From Sphingobium xanthum (GTDB lineage Bacteria; Pseudomonadota; Alphaproteobacteria; Sphingomonadales; Sphingomonadaceae), in contig NZ_JAHKKS010000003.1 in assembly GCF_019737615.1 (NCBI RefSeq), positions 162,001 to 226,000 of the forward strand: 64,000 bases of DNA, read 5' to 3'. Position 1 is the stretch's first letter. Each line of letters starts with the position of its first letter. Made by a program: the position numbers and the translations under genes. Shown here in pieces: positions 7,708 through 15,615 of this stretch. The notes below the pieces were generated by a model. It was not told where the DNA came from. It worked only from the letters and a program-made list of their open reading frames with translations, and searched no databases.

Positions 7708-9326
7708 GCCGCCTGCGCCGCCAGAACCCGCTTTCCCAGGATCAGGTCCGCCGCCTTCTCCGCCATCATGATCACCGGCGCATTGGTGTTGCCCCGGATG
7801 ATCAGCGGCATGGACGAGGCATCGACCACGCGCAGCCCCTCGATCCCGCGCACGCGCAGCTCGGCATCGAGCACGGCATCGGCGCCGTTGCCCATGGCGC
7901 ATGTCCCGACCGGGTGCCCCCCGCTCATCACCGTCGCGCGAAGCCAGCCGTCGATCGCCTCGTCGCTCTGCGCCGCGGGACCCGGAGCAAGCTCGGCACC
8001 GGCCAGCATCCGGGCCGGCAGCGTGTCGAAGAAGCGGCGCATGAAGCGGATCGAACTGCGCAGGCGCAGCCGGTCGCCCTCCGCCGCCATGAAGTTGAGC
8101 AGCACCTTGGGCAAAGCCGCCGGATCGCGCGCGCCGAGCGTGATCGCGCCCCGGCTCTCGGGATTGAGGAGCAGCGCGCCGACCGAATATTGATGCCCGG
8201 CGCCCTTGCGCCAGCCGGGGAACCAGGGCCGCGCCTCATAGCTCGAATGGACGATCTGGAATTGCAGGTCCGGCCGCTCCTGCTCCGGCCCCGAGCGCAG
8301 GAAGCCCTGCACGGACATCGGACTCTGCGCCATGGTGCCGGTGCCGAACAGCTGCCAGCGCACCGCGTTCCACGCCAGGCGATCGAGCCGCAGCTTGTCA
8401 TCGAACGCGATCGGGCCGGACGCGCTCCAGAAACTGAGCGCGATGGGATGATCCTGCAAATTCTGACCGACCCCCGGGGAATCCAGCGCGACGTCGATGC
8501 CCATATCGCGCAGGTGCGCGGCCGGGCCGATGCCCGAGAGCATGAGGATCTGCGGAGAATTGATCGCGCCACCGCAGACGATCACCTCGCGCCGGGCGCG
8601 CAGCTGATGCAGGGCGTTGCCGCGCCGAAACTCGACGCCGACGGCCCGGCCATTCTCGATGAGGATGCGCGTCGCGAGCGCCCCGGTCTCGACGCGGAGA
8701 TTGGACCGCTTCTTCACCGGATCGATGAAGGCGCGCACGGTGCTGTGCCGGCGTCCCTTGCGGATCGTGCAGTCCGGCATGCCGAAGCCCTCCGGCTCGG
8801 GCACGTTGAAATCCGGCTCCGGCTTGTGTCCGAGCTGCTGAGCCGTTTCCAGAAAGGCCGGGAAGAGGGTCGGATCCGGCTCCATCGCCGTCACATGCAT
8901 CTCGCCCGATCCGCCATGGATCGCGCTTTCGCCGCGCCAGTGCGTCTCCGATCGCTTGAAATAGGGCAGCACCTCGTCATAGCCCCAGCCCGGCAGGCCC
9001 ATGTCGCGCCAGCCGTCATAATCGGCGCGGTGGCCGCGCACATACATGGTGCCGTTGATCGAGGAGCAGCCGCCGAGCAGCCTGCCGCGCGGGATCGGCT
9101 CGGAGCGGCCGTCGCGGTGCGGGTCAGGCTCGCTCTGATTGCCCCAGATGAAGCGGTCCATCGTCGAGGCCTGCATCCAGGTGAGCGGCATGTCGATCAT
9201 CGGGTGCCGGCATTCGCCGCCGGCCTCCAGCAACACGACCTGCGCGCCGGCATCGGCACTCAGGCGATTGGCGAGCACGCAACCGGCGCTGCCCGCGCCC
9301 ACGATGATGAAATCCGCTTCGTTCAT
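7704..9326 (-). CDS. GMC family FAD-dependent oxidoreductase (choline-dehydrogenase-like)
   Basis: A 540-residue flavoprotein. The FAD-binding motif DFIIVGAGSAGCVLANRLS starts at residue 5 and LLEAGG completes the Rossmann site. GGCSSINGTMYVRG and GGAINSPQILMLSGIG match GMC signatures 1 and 2, and the C-terminal GHPVGTCAMG and VVDASSMPLIIRGNTNAP contain the catalytic His/Asn region. Family members oxidise alcohols such as choline, sugars, aryl or long-chain alcohols. Start 9326 is preferred over the frame's earlier ATG because the flavin motif follows directly; GAGAGG lies about 12 bases upstream. It heads the operon with the MFS carrier and DUF1810 and diverges from an NTF2-like gene 85 bases away. 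Confidence 0.93.
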   Translation of the reverse strand: MNEADFIIVGAGSAGCVLANRLSADAGAQVVLLEAGGECRHPMIDMPLTWMQASTMDRFIWGNQSEPDPHRDGRSEPIPRGRLLGGCSSINGTMYVRGHRADYDGWRDMGLPGWGYDEVLPYFKRSETHWRGESAIHGGSGEMHVTAMEPDPTLFPAFLETAQQLGHKPEPDFNVPEPEGFGMPDCTIRKGRRHSTVRAFIDPVKKRSNLRVETGALATRILIENGRAVGVEFRRGNALHQLRARREVIVCGGAINSPQILMLSGIGPAAHLRDMGIDVALDSPGVGQNLQDHPIALSFWSASGPIAFDDKLRLDRLAWNAVRWQLFGTGTMAQSPMSVQGFLRSGPEQERPDLQFQIVHSSYEARPWFPGWRKGAGHQYSVGALLLNPESRGAITLGARDPAALPKVLLNFMAAEGDRLRLRSSIRFMRRFFDTLPARMLAGAELAPGPAAQSDEAIDGWLRATVMSGGHPVGTCAMGNGADAVLDAELRVRGIEGLRVVDASSMPLIIRGNTNAPVIMMAEKAADLILGKRVLAAQAA

Positions 9327-9411
9327 TCTGTTTGCAACCCTCTCCCGGCCTTGCACGGCCCTCCAATAGCTGGTCTGAAGGAGCGCATCGCCAAGCGCAA
9401 GAGGAGAGGAC

Positions 9412-9801
9412 ATGCGTTACACCGCGGAGGAGGAAGTCAATCTCGCATTGGTGCGCGGCCTGTTCGACGAGGTGCTGAACCCGATGGACTCAAGCGCGGT
9501 CGATCGCTTCATCGCGCCCGGCTATATCCAGCATAACCCGACAGTCGAGGACGGACGCGAGCCGCTGAAGGCGTTCCTGGATTTCATCAAGGACGCCAGT
9601 CCGGATGCCGTGCATGACGTGAAGCGCATGTTCGCCGACGCGGACCATGTCATCGTCCACTATCATGTCCGCCGCTGGCCGGGCGATGCAGGCTTCGCGG
9701 TGATGGACATCTTCCGGATCGAGGACGGCCTCATCGCCGAGCATTGGGACGTGTCGCAGGACGTGGTGACGGACGGGCCGAATGTGAACGGGATGTTTTA
9801 A
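9412..9801 (+). CDS. NTF2/SnoaL-like ester cyclase family protein
   Basis: A 129-residue protein of the SnoaL-like family. The N-terminal helices carry EEEVNLALVRGLFDEVLNPM, followed by RFIAPGYIQHNPTVEDG, whose YIQHNP motif is typical of this group. The closing strands are VMDIFRIEDGLIAEHWDVSQ. Homologues are annotated as predicted SnoaL-like aldol-condensation catalysts, but few have been tested. AGGAGAGG lies just upstream of the ATG. The gene diverges from the GMC-MFS operon, so the two may respond to the same signal; the short shared promoter supports this weakly. No signal peptide. Confidence 0.85.
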   Translation: MRYTAEEEVNLALVRGLFDEVLNPMDSSAVDRFIAPGYIQHNPTVEDGREPLKAFLDFIKDASPDAVHDVKRMFADADHVIVHYHVRRWPGDAGFAVMDIFRIEDGLIAEHWDVSQDVVTDGPNVNGMF

Positions 9802-9810
9802 TCACTTTAG

Positions 9811-9832
9811 CCCCTCCTCTTCAGAGGAGGGG
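9811..9832. terminator. Perfect hairpin after NTF2-like gene (candidate bidirectional terminator)
   Basis: CCCCTCCTCT and AGAGGAGGGG pair perfectly around a two-base loop, 10 bases after the stop of the plus-strand gene. No T-run follows, so termination may be weak or the element may be one arm of an interspersed repeat. A second hairpin of similar sequence lies at 9900-9919. Confidence 0.5.
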
Positions 9833-9899
9833 TTGGGGTGGTGCTGGACCTATCGACCGAGGGCAGCGCTGGCGCGAAAGGGCGTCCCCCTCTCCCCAG

Positions 9900-9919
9900 C
9901 CCTCCCCTGAAGGGGAGGG
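9900..9919. terminator. Perfect hairpin downstream of lon
   Basis: CCCTCCCCT (9900-9908) and AGGGGAGGG (9911-9919) pair around GA, 11 bases beyond the lon stop on the minus strand. With the related hairpin at 9811-9832 it forms a two-armed C/G-rich element filling the gap between convergent genes. It could end transcripts from both sides. Confidence 0.5.
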
Positions 9920-9930
9920 GCGAAGGTTCG

Positions 9931-12327
9931 TCAGCTCTGGTGATGCTCCCCTTCCGGGATCGGCTCCGGGTCCAGCCCGGCCTCCAGCGCATCCTCGACC
10001 TTCTCAAGCCAGATGAACTCCAGCTTCTCGCGCGTGCTGGCGGGGATGTCGTCATAGTCGCGCTTGTTGCGCGCCGGGAGCATGACGCGCTTGATGCCCG
10101 CTCCGGCCGCCGCGACGACCTTCTCCTTGATGCCGCCGACCGGCAGCACGAGGCCGCGCAGCGAAATCTCGCCGGTCATGGACGTGTCGCTGCGGACGGT
10201 GCGACCGAGGAACAGCGACGAGAGCGCCATGAACATCGCGACGCCCGCGCTCGGCCCGTCCTTGGGGGTGGCGCCGGCGGGAACATGGACATGAACGTCA
10301 TGCTTCTCGAACGCCTCGGCATCGATGCCCATCGTCTCGGCGCGGCTGCGCAGCAGGCTCCATGCGGCCTGGGCGCTTTCGCGCATGACGTCGCCCAGTT
10401 GGCCGGTCAGCGTCATCCGCCCGCCGCCCGGCATCCTGGTCGCCTCGATGAACAGGATATCGCCACCGACCGGCGTCCAGGCCATGCCGGTCGCGACGCC
10501 GGGCACGCTGGTGCGCTGCGCCACCTCGTCCTCGAAGATGCGACCGCCCAGCGTCTCCTGAAGATCCGCCTCGGTGATCGCGACATGCGTCTTCGATCCT
10601 TCCGCGATCTGCACGGCGGCATGGCGAATGGTCTTCCCGATCTCGCGCTCCAAGTTCCGGACGCCCGCCTCGCGCGTATAATATTCGATGATCGCGGCCA
10701 GCGCCGCATCGTCGATCTCGACTTGCTCCGCGCTCACGCCATTGGCTTCCAGCTGGCGCTTCACGAGATATTTGCGCGCGATGTTGAGCTTCTCCTCCTC
10801 GGTGTAGCCCGCCAGCGTGATGATCTCCATGCGGTCGCGCAGCGGCCCCGGGATCGTGTCCAGCATGTTGGCCGTGGCGATGAAGACCACGCGCGAGAGA
10901 TCGAACGGCACGCCGAGATAATTGTCCCGGAACGTCCCGTTCTGCTCAGGATCGAGCACTTCGAGCATCGCGGCCGAGGGATCGCCCTGTATGCCGCGGC
11001 CCATCTTGTCGATCTCGTCCAGCATCATCACGCAGTCGCGCGTGCCCGCCTTGCGGATCGCCTGGATGATATTGCCCGGCATCGCGCCGATATACGTCCG
11101 CCGATGGCCGCGTATCTCGGCCTCGTCATGCACGCCGCCGAGGCTGACGCGCGTGAACGGCCGGCCCATGGCACGGGCGATCGACTGGCCGAGCGAGGTC
11201 TTGCCGACGCCCGGAGGTCCGGCGAAGCACAGGATCGGCGCCTTGCCCTCGGGCGCGAGCTTGCGCACGGCGAGATATTCGATGATCCGCCGCTTGATCT
11301 TGTCGAGGCCGTAATGATCCTCTTCGAGGATCTCGCGCGCCCGCTTGATGTCGATTTCCGTCTCTGCCTCGGGCAGCGCCCAGGGCAATTCGGTCAGCCA
11401 GTCGAGATAGGTGCGGATGATGCCATGCTCGGCCGCGCCCTCGGGCATGCGCTCCAGACGGCGCAGTTCCTTGGTCGCTTCCTTCTCGACCTCGGGCGGC
11501 ATCGCGGCCTTGGCGATCTTCTCGGTCAGCTCGGCGATCTCGGCGGACTTGCCGTCATCCTCGCCAAGCTGGCGCTGGATCGCCGCCATCTGCTCGCGCA
11601 GAATATGCTCGCGCTGGCGCTCGCTCAGCGTCTCCTGCACATCCTTGCCGATCTCGGCCGAGAGGCGCAGCACCTGCAGGCGCTGCTCCAGATGGCGCGA
11701 AATCTTCTCCAGCCGCACATCGAGCGCGAGCGTCTCGAGCAATTCCTGCTTCTGGGCGGGATCGATGTCGATATAGGCGGCGACCGTATCGGCGAGCGTC
11801 GAGGCGGTCGGGATGTTCTGGATCGCCTCGGACAGGCCCTGCGGCGCCTGCGGCAGAAGGGCGACGGTTTCCAGCGCCTGTTTGCGCAGGTTGATCATCC
11901 GCGCCTCGATCTCCGGCGTCTTTGGATCGACTTCCGCCACCTGCTCGATGCGGGCCACGAGGAACGGCCAGCCGTCCAGAAACTCGACGACGCGAAAGCG
12001 GCTCTCGCCCTGCACGATCAGATGATGCGCCTCGTCCGCCGTCACATAGCGCAGCACATTGGCCAGCGTGCCCATGCGGTGCATGTCGTTGCCGGTCGGC
12101 GTGTCGATGCCCGCGTCGCGCTGGGTCAGCACGCCGATCGGGCGGCTCCCCTGCACCGCCGCCTGTGCCGCCGCGACCGAGATGGGCCGATTGATCGAGA
12201 GCGGCATCACGACATCGGGGAACAGCACGAAATTGCGGACGGGCACGACGATGATCGCGTCCTCCGGCAGCTCGGGAAACTGCGGGGCCTCGGCGGCGGG
12301 CTTGTCCTGATCGGTGATCGTCGCCAT
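9931..12327 (-). CDS. lon: ATP-dependent Lon protease (endopeptidase La)
   Basis: A 798-residue LonA-type protease, close to the normal length. The N-terminal substrate-binding domain (residues about 20-215, VPVRNFVLFPDVVMPLSI) is followed by a coiled-coil linker and the AAA module. Walker A is GPPGVGKT near 370, Walker B VMMLDEIDKM. The protease domain has catalytic Ser693 in DGPSAG and Lys736 in GGIKEK. It degrades misfolded and short-lived regulatory proteins in the cytosol. Its ATG shares one base with the hsp20 stop (TGATG), so it is translationally coupled to the small heat-shock protein and is presumably driven by the heat-shock promoter at 12791-12821. All catalytic elements are intact. 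Confidence 0.97.
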   Translation of the reverse strand: MATITDQDKPAAEAPQFPELPEDAIIVVPVRNFVLFPDVVMPLSINRPISVAAAQAAVQGSRPIGVLTQRDAGIDTPTGNDMHRMGTLANVLRYVTADEAHHLIVQGESRFRVVEFLDGWPFLVARIEQVAEVDPKTPEIEARMINLRKQALETVALLPQAPQGLSEAIQNIPTASTLADTVAAYIDIDPAQKQELLETLALDVRLEKISRHLEQRLQVLRLSAEIGKDVQETLSERQREHILREQMAAIQRQLGEDDGKSAEIAELTEKIAKAAMPPEVEKEATKELRRLERMPEGAAEHGIIRTYLDWLTELPWALPEAETEIDIKRAREILEEDHYGLDKIKRRIIEYLAVRKLAPEGKAPILCFAGPPGVGKTSLGQSIARAMGRPFTRVSLGGVHDEAEIRGHRRTYIGAMPGNIIQAIRKAGTRDCVMMLDEIDKMGRGIQGDPSAAMLEVLDPEQNGTFRDNYLGVPFDLSRVVFIATANMLDTIPGPLRDRMEIITLAGYTEEEKLNIARKYLVKRQLEANGVSAEQVEIDDAALAAIIEYYTREAGVRNLEREIGKTIRHAAVQIAEGSKTHVAITEADLQETLGGRIFEDEVAQRTSVPGVATGMAWTPVGGDILFIEATRMPGGGRMTLTGQLGDVMRESAQAAWSLLRSRAETMGIDAEAFEKHDVHVHVPAGATPKDGPSAGVAMFMALSSLFLGRTVRSDTSMTGEISLRGLVLPVGGIKEKVVAAAGAGIKRVMLPARNKRDYDDIPASTREKLEFIWLEKVEDALEAGLDPEPIPEGEHHQS

Positions 12328-12743
12328 CAGCGCTGCCCTCCATTCGCCTTGTGAAGCGTGACCAGCAGGCAGCCATGCTGGCTCGACCGGCGCACATTGT
12401 CATATTGGCCGCGCGGCAGCGGCAGGCGACGCTCGAAGCGGCCCTGCGGCAATTCCATGCGGTGGATGCGCGCGGTGCGCAGCTCCGGCGGCAGGACGCG
12501 ATGGCCCTGCACGACCAGCACGCCTTCCTCGATGAACGCATCGGTCTGGTCGAGATCGACGCCCGGTAAGGCGACCAGCACGAGCAGCTCGGTCGCGGTC
12601 TCGATCATGTCGCAGGGCGGCTCCCAATTGGGCACGCCGCCGGCCGGGCGCGAGGGCGCGAAGCTCTGCTGGTGAATGCGCTGCATGCGATCGATCAGGT
12701 CTACCGCATCCGCCCACATCCAGTGCTTTGATCGACCGTTCAT
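12327..12743 (-). CDS. Hsp20/alpha-crystallin family small heat-shock protein
   Basis: A 138-residue protein. A short N-terminal arm rich in Trp/His/Arg (HWMWADAVDLIDRMQRIH) precedes an alpha-crystallin domain from about residue 50 (PCDMIETATELLVLVALPGV, then FIEEGVLVVQGHR, RRLPLPRG and GCLLVTLHK). The usual C-terminal I-x-I anchoring motif is missing: the protein ends shortly after the last strand, so oligomer size may differ from classical Hsp20. Start ATG 12743 has GGAGAGG about nine bases upstream; a GTG at 12764 is the alternative. It is the first gene of an operon with lon, suggesting a hold-then-degrade pairing for damaged proteins. Confidence 0.88.
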   Translation of the reverse strand: MNGRSKHWMWADAVDLIDRMQRIHQQSFAPSRPAGGVPNWEPPCDMIETATELLVLVALPGVDLDQTDAFIEEGVLVVQGHRVLPPELRTARIHRMELPQGRFERRLPLPRGQYDNVRRSSQHGCLLVTLHKANGGQR

Positions 12744-12790
12744 ATGCGCGTCCTCTCCGGGCACGCACGGGAGTGCGAAGCCGACGGATC

Positions 12791-12821
12791 CTATAAGGAA
12801 GTTGCGCGGAGGATTTTCAAG
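12791..12821 (-). promoter_or_regulatory. Predicted RpoH (heat-shock) promoter for hsp20-lon
   Basis: On the minus strand CTTGAAA (12815-12821) is followed after 17 bases by CTTATAG (12791-12797). This fits the sigma-32 pattern CTTGAAA / CTTGAC with a C-Y-T-A-T type -10 at standard spacing. Transcription would start near 12784, about 40 bases before the hsp20 ATG. Gene content supports it. Confidence 0.72.
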
Positions 12822-12869
12822 GCATTATGCATCGACCCCCGATGCGGCGCGCGCTAGGCTGGCCAAACC

Positions 12870-13379
12870 ATGGCAGACAAGACACCCCAGCCCCATCTCG
12901 ACGAGCGCGACTTCTTCAAGTTTCTCGCCCGGCTGTTTGAGGACTATGAGCATGGCGAGCGCGTCCGCATCGCCGAGCGGATCGGCTGGGGCTATCATCT
13001 CCTCTATCGCCGTGTCGAGGGCGAGACGATGTGGAAGCCGGACGAGCTGCGCCGCTTCATCGGCGCCTGTCCGGACGGCCGGGTCGCGCAATGGTTCCTC
13101 GAGGAAAGCCCCTACATCGCGGTCGAGCGACCTTCCGTGACCGCCGCTTCGGGCAATATGGTCAAGGCCGTCACCGACGCGATGCACCAGACGATCGACA
13201 TGTGGGAACAACTGGTCGAATGCAGCGACTTCCAGACGCTGACAAAGGCCGAACGCGCTGAGATGCTCGACGAAGTTCGGGAAGCGGAACAGGCGGTTGC
13301 CCGCGTCCGCACCCTGCTGCTCGATCCGCCTACCCAGCCACCGCAGTCTCCGATGCGCGACGGTTTCAGTTCGGCATGA
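12870..13379 (+). CDS. Uncharacterised protein, CII/HTH-like
   Basis: A 169-residue soluble acidic protein without a signal peptide. Residues about 9-75 (RDFFKFLARLFEDYEHGERV, RIGWGYHLLYRRVEGETMWK, DELRRFIGACPDGRV) resemble the helix-turn-helix core of phage regulatory CII-type proteins, where a poorly conserved HTH is followed by 'W-x-x-D-E-L-x-x-F'. The C-terminal part (TKAERAEMLDEVREAEQAVA) is a likely coiled coil. No other phage genes are visible. Its 3' end overlaps the convergent AAA gene by 14 bases, so the two messages are antisense at their ends. A DNA-binding role is inference; I am not sure of the family. Confidence 0.6.
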   Translation: MADKTPQPHLDERDFFKFLARLFEDYEHGERVRIAERIGWGYHLLYRRVEGETMWKPDELRRFIGACPDGRVAQWFLEESPYIAVERPSVTAASGNMVKAVTDAMHQTIDMWEQLVECSDFQTLTKAERAEMLDEVREAEQAVARVRTLLLDPPTQPPQSPMRDGFSSA

Positions 13380-14778
13380 CGCTTTCCATGCCGAGCTGCT
13401 GGCCAAGCGCCACTTCATAGGCGCGCCGCAGCCGCCGGATCGAGCGGGTCCGCGCGAAGCCGTCGGCCAGCGCCTGCGCCACCTTGTCGTCGAGCTGCGG
13501 CAGCAGTGGCGGGTCCATGCCGTAATCGCCCGCCACATCGCGCGCGATCGCACGCATGATCTGCGGATAATGGTCCGCCTCCGGCAGGTCGATCGCCACA
13601 CAGCGCGTGCGGCTGCGCAGCGTCTCGTCGACGCGGGAAATGTCATTGGCGCAGAGCAGCCAGCTCACATGGCGCAAGTCCAACGCACCGCCAAGGCAAT
13701 CGTCGTTCCACATGCGGGCCGTCACCGGCTCGATCATGGTCAGCAGCGCGTCGATCACCCGCCCGTTGCGGCGTTCTTCGCTCGTCTTGTCGATCTCGTC
13801 GATCATCAGGACGGGATTGGCGCATCTCAGCTTCAGGAACATATGCGCCGGCCAGCTGGGCGATGCCGTGGCATAGCCGCTCGACGTGCCGAGCAAGGCG
13901 CGATTGTCGCTGGCGCCGGCCACCGAGAGGAAGCCGTGACCCACGCCTGCCAGCTCGGCAAGGCGCGCAATGAAGCGACTTTTGCCGATACCCGGCGGTC
14001 CGTGGATCAGCATCGGCCGCACCCACACCCAATCGCGCGCCGACGCCGCACTGAGGCGCCACTCGGCCTCGATCGCGTCGATCAGCGGATCAAACCACGG
14101 GAACTCTTCCCGCAGGATCGCAATGATGCGGCTGATCGGCTCATCGAAACGGCGCAACGGCAAGCCCTGGATCAGCGCGCCGAATGCCTCAATATCGGCC
14201 ATTTTCTCGCTGTTGCGCGGCGAGATCTGATCGAGGACCGGCACATGGCGCTCGGCCGCCGCAATATCGCCAAGAGAAGCCGGCACCTCCTCGGTTGCCG
14301 GTTCGACGGCGGCTGGCGGTGAAGCGGCATCGGCATCCGGCGTGTTCAGGCGATCCAGAAAGAACGGGATACCGGTGTCCGCGTTCGGCGGGCAGCGCCT
14401 CTCCCACTGCGCGACGAGGCGGACGAGCCGCTGCCAGGCAGGTGTGCCGGGCATCTCGTTCCGTGCTGCCACGCTGAGCTGCTCCGCTATCACCTGTGCC
14501 GCACAGTCCCGGTCCCAGGCCGTCAGGCTGACCAGCGTCATGGCCGCGTCGTGCCGCTCCGTCGAGCCATCGCCAGCGCACGCGACAATCTCGCCGACCG
14601 CCTCGGCATCGAACGGATCGGCGTCGAGCGCCTGGCGTAGCGCCGCCAGCTCGGGCCGACCGGCAAGTGCCTTCGCGGCTGCTCTGCGCAAGCCCACGGC
14701 GCGCAACCTCGCAGGCCTTTCGGGGTCGTGCCGCCAGCTCGTGATGTCGACAGCGGAGGGGCGATCATTCTGGTCCAT
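13366..14778 (-). CDS. Lon-like AAA ATPase without protease domain
   Basis: A 470-residue protein. The N-terminal 200 residues are helical and unrecognised. Residues about 205-450 form an AAA+ module with Walker A GPPGIGKS (260-267), Walker B LMIDEID (324-330), a sensor-1-like WLLCAND, a candidate Arg finger in ETLRSRTR and a C-terminal lid (RTRSIRRLRRAYEVALGQQL). The order of motifs resembles the ATPase of LonA, but there is no Ser-Lys protease domain after it, so it probably remodels rather than degrades proteins. The start at 14778 is preferred because the frame beyond it lacks coding character, though GGAGGG abuts the ATG. It lies between the CII-like gene (convergent) and an unrecognised divergent gene, close to hsp20-lon. 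Confidence 0.75.
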   Translation of the reverse strand: MDQNDRPSAVDITSWRHDPERPARLRAVGLRRAAAKALAGRPELAALRQALDADPFDAEAVGEIVACAGDGSTERHDAAMTLVSLTAWDRDCAAQVIAEQLSVAARNEMPGTPAWQRLVRLVAQWERRCPPNADTGIPFFLDRLNTPDADAASPPAAVEPATEEVPASLGDIAAAERHVPVLDQISPRNSEKMADIEAFGALIQGLPLRRFDEPISRIIAILREEFPWFDPLIDAIEAEWRLSAASARDWVWVRPMLIHGPPGIGKSRFIARLAELAGVGHGFLSVAGASDNRALLGTSSGYATASPSWPAHMFLKLRCANPVLMIDEIDKTSEERRNGRVIDALLTMIEPVTARMWNDDCLGGALDLRHVSWLLCANDISRVDETLRSRTRCVAIDLPEADHYPQIMRAIARDVAGDYGMDPPLLPQLDDKVAQALADGFARTRSIRRLRRAYEVALGQQLGMESVMPN

Positions 14779-14894
14779 CCCTCCGACATATGTCGCGGGC
14801 GTCGTTCGCCAAGGATCGATCAGCGCAAAAATCGATGGATGATTTTGCAAGGTCCGACATCGCGCCGATCGGCCGGCATCGTCATATTGGGTGC

Positions 14895-15602
14895 ATGTAT
14901 CAGACTCGAGTCCCCGCGCCTGCGCCAACCCCTTCCACGCTGTTCCCCGTGCCGCTCGTGCCGGGGGCCTGGACAGTCCCCGACAATGCCGCGCAGCACT
15001 GGATCGTGGCGCAATGGAGCCGCGCGCTCGGCAAGCACGATTTCTTCCTCAAGCATGACGTAGCCGAGCTGCGCTGGCTGCCTTTGCCCTTCTATGCTGG
15101 CCACATGCTGGTAGAGGCCGCGGTGGTGGACGCGAAAGGGCGCATCGGCGCGGCCGACATGGTCATCGGTCCAACCGGTTGCACGCGAGTCGATGGACAA
15201 AGTGCCCAATGGCACGAGCTGAATGAAAAGCTGCGCACGCCCGTAACCGATATCGGCAAGGCAGAGGCCTATCTGCACTTCTTCTGCAGCGCGATCCACG
15301 GATCGGGAGGGCGCTTTCGGGTGATTACCGAGATCGACGACAGCTGCTTCAGGCGCGGCCTGGAGGAGCGCGAAGCCGTCGAGCAGGCCTTGCGCGCCGC
15401 CATCGTCCCGCTGCAATTCCAGCCCGGCCCCGGTTGTTTCATCGGTGAGGCGCTCATCCTCTACGAGCGCAACGCCTTCAAGGCACGCATGCGGATCCAT
15501 GTGGACGGACGTGTCGACATGGAAGACGACGAGCGGATCGACATCGACGAGAAGGCGCTGGCCCGCGAGCTGTGCCAGCACGATCTGCGCTGGTTCGGCT
15601 AG
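14895..15602 (+). CDS. Uncharacterised 235-residue protein
   Basis: I do not recognise this protein. It begins MYQTRVPAPAPTPST and continues with a Trp/His-rich region (AQHWIVAQWSRALGKHDFFL). A central stretch follows with two isolated Cys (GCTRVDG, FFCSAIHGSGG), and the protein ends with an acidic segment (DGRVDMEDDERIDIDEKA) and DLRWFG. No signal peptide or membrane segment is evident and the composition is that of a folded cytosolic protein. The gene diverges from the Lon-like AAA ATPase across about 116 bases, which suggests shared regulation and perhaps a client or partner relationship. The GC-rich third positions and lack of competing frames support that it is real. Confidence 0.62.
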   Translation: MYQTRVPAPAPTPSTLFPVPLVPGAWTVPDNAAQHWIVAQWSRALGKHDFFLKHDVAELRWLPLPFYAGHMLVEAAVVDAKGRIGAADMVIGPTGCTRVDGQSAQWHELNEKLRTPVTDIGKAEAYLHFFCSAIHGSGGRFRVITEIDDSCFRRGLEEREAVEQALRAAIVPLQFQPGPGCFIGEALILYERNAFKARMRIHVDGRVDMEDDERIDIDEKALARELCQHDLRWFG

Positions 15603-15615
15603 GGCACATCGCGCG

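Noticed and set aside
12870..13379. Prophage remnant suggested by the CII-like protein
   Set aside because: No integrase, attachment repeats, capsid or lysis genes nearby; one HTH-like protein is not enough.
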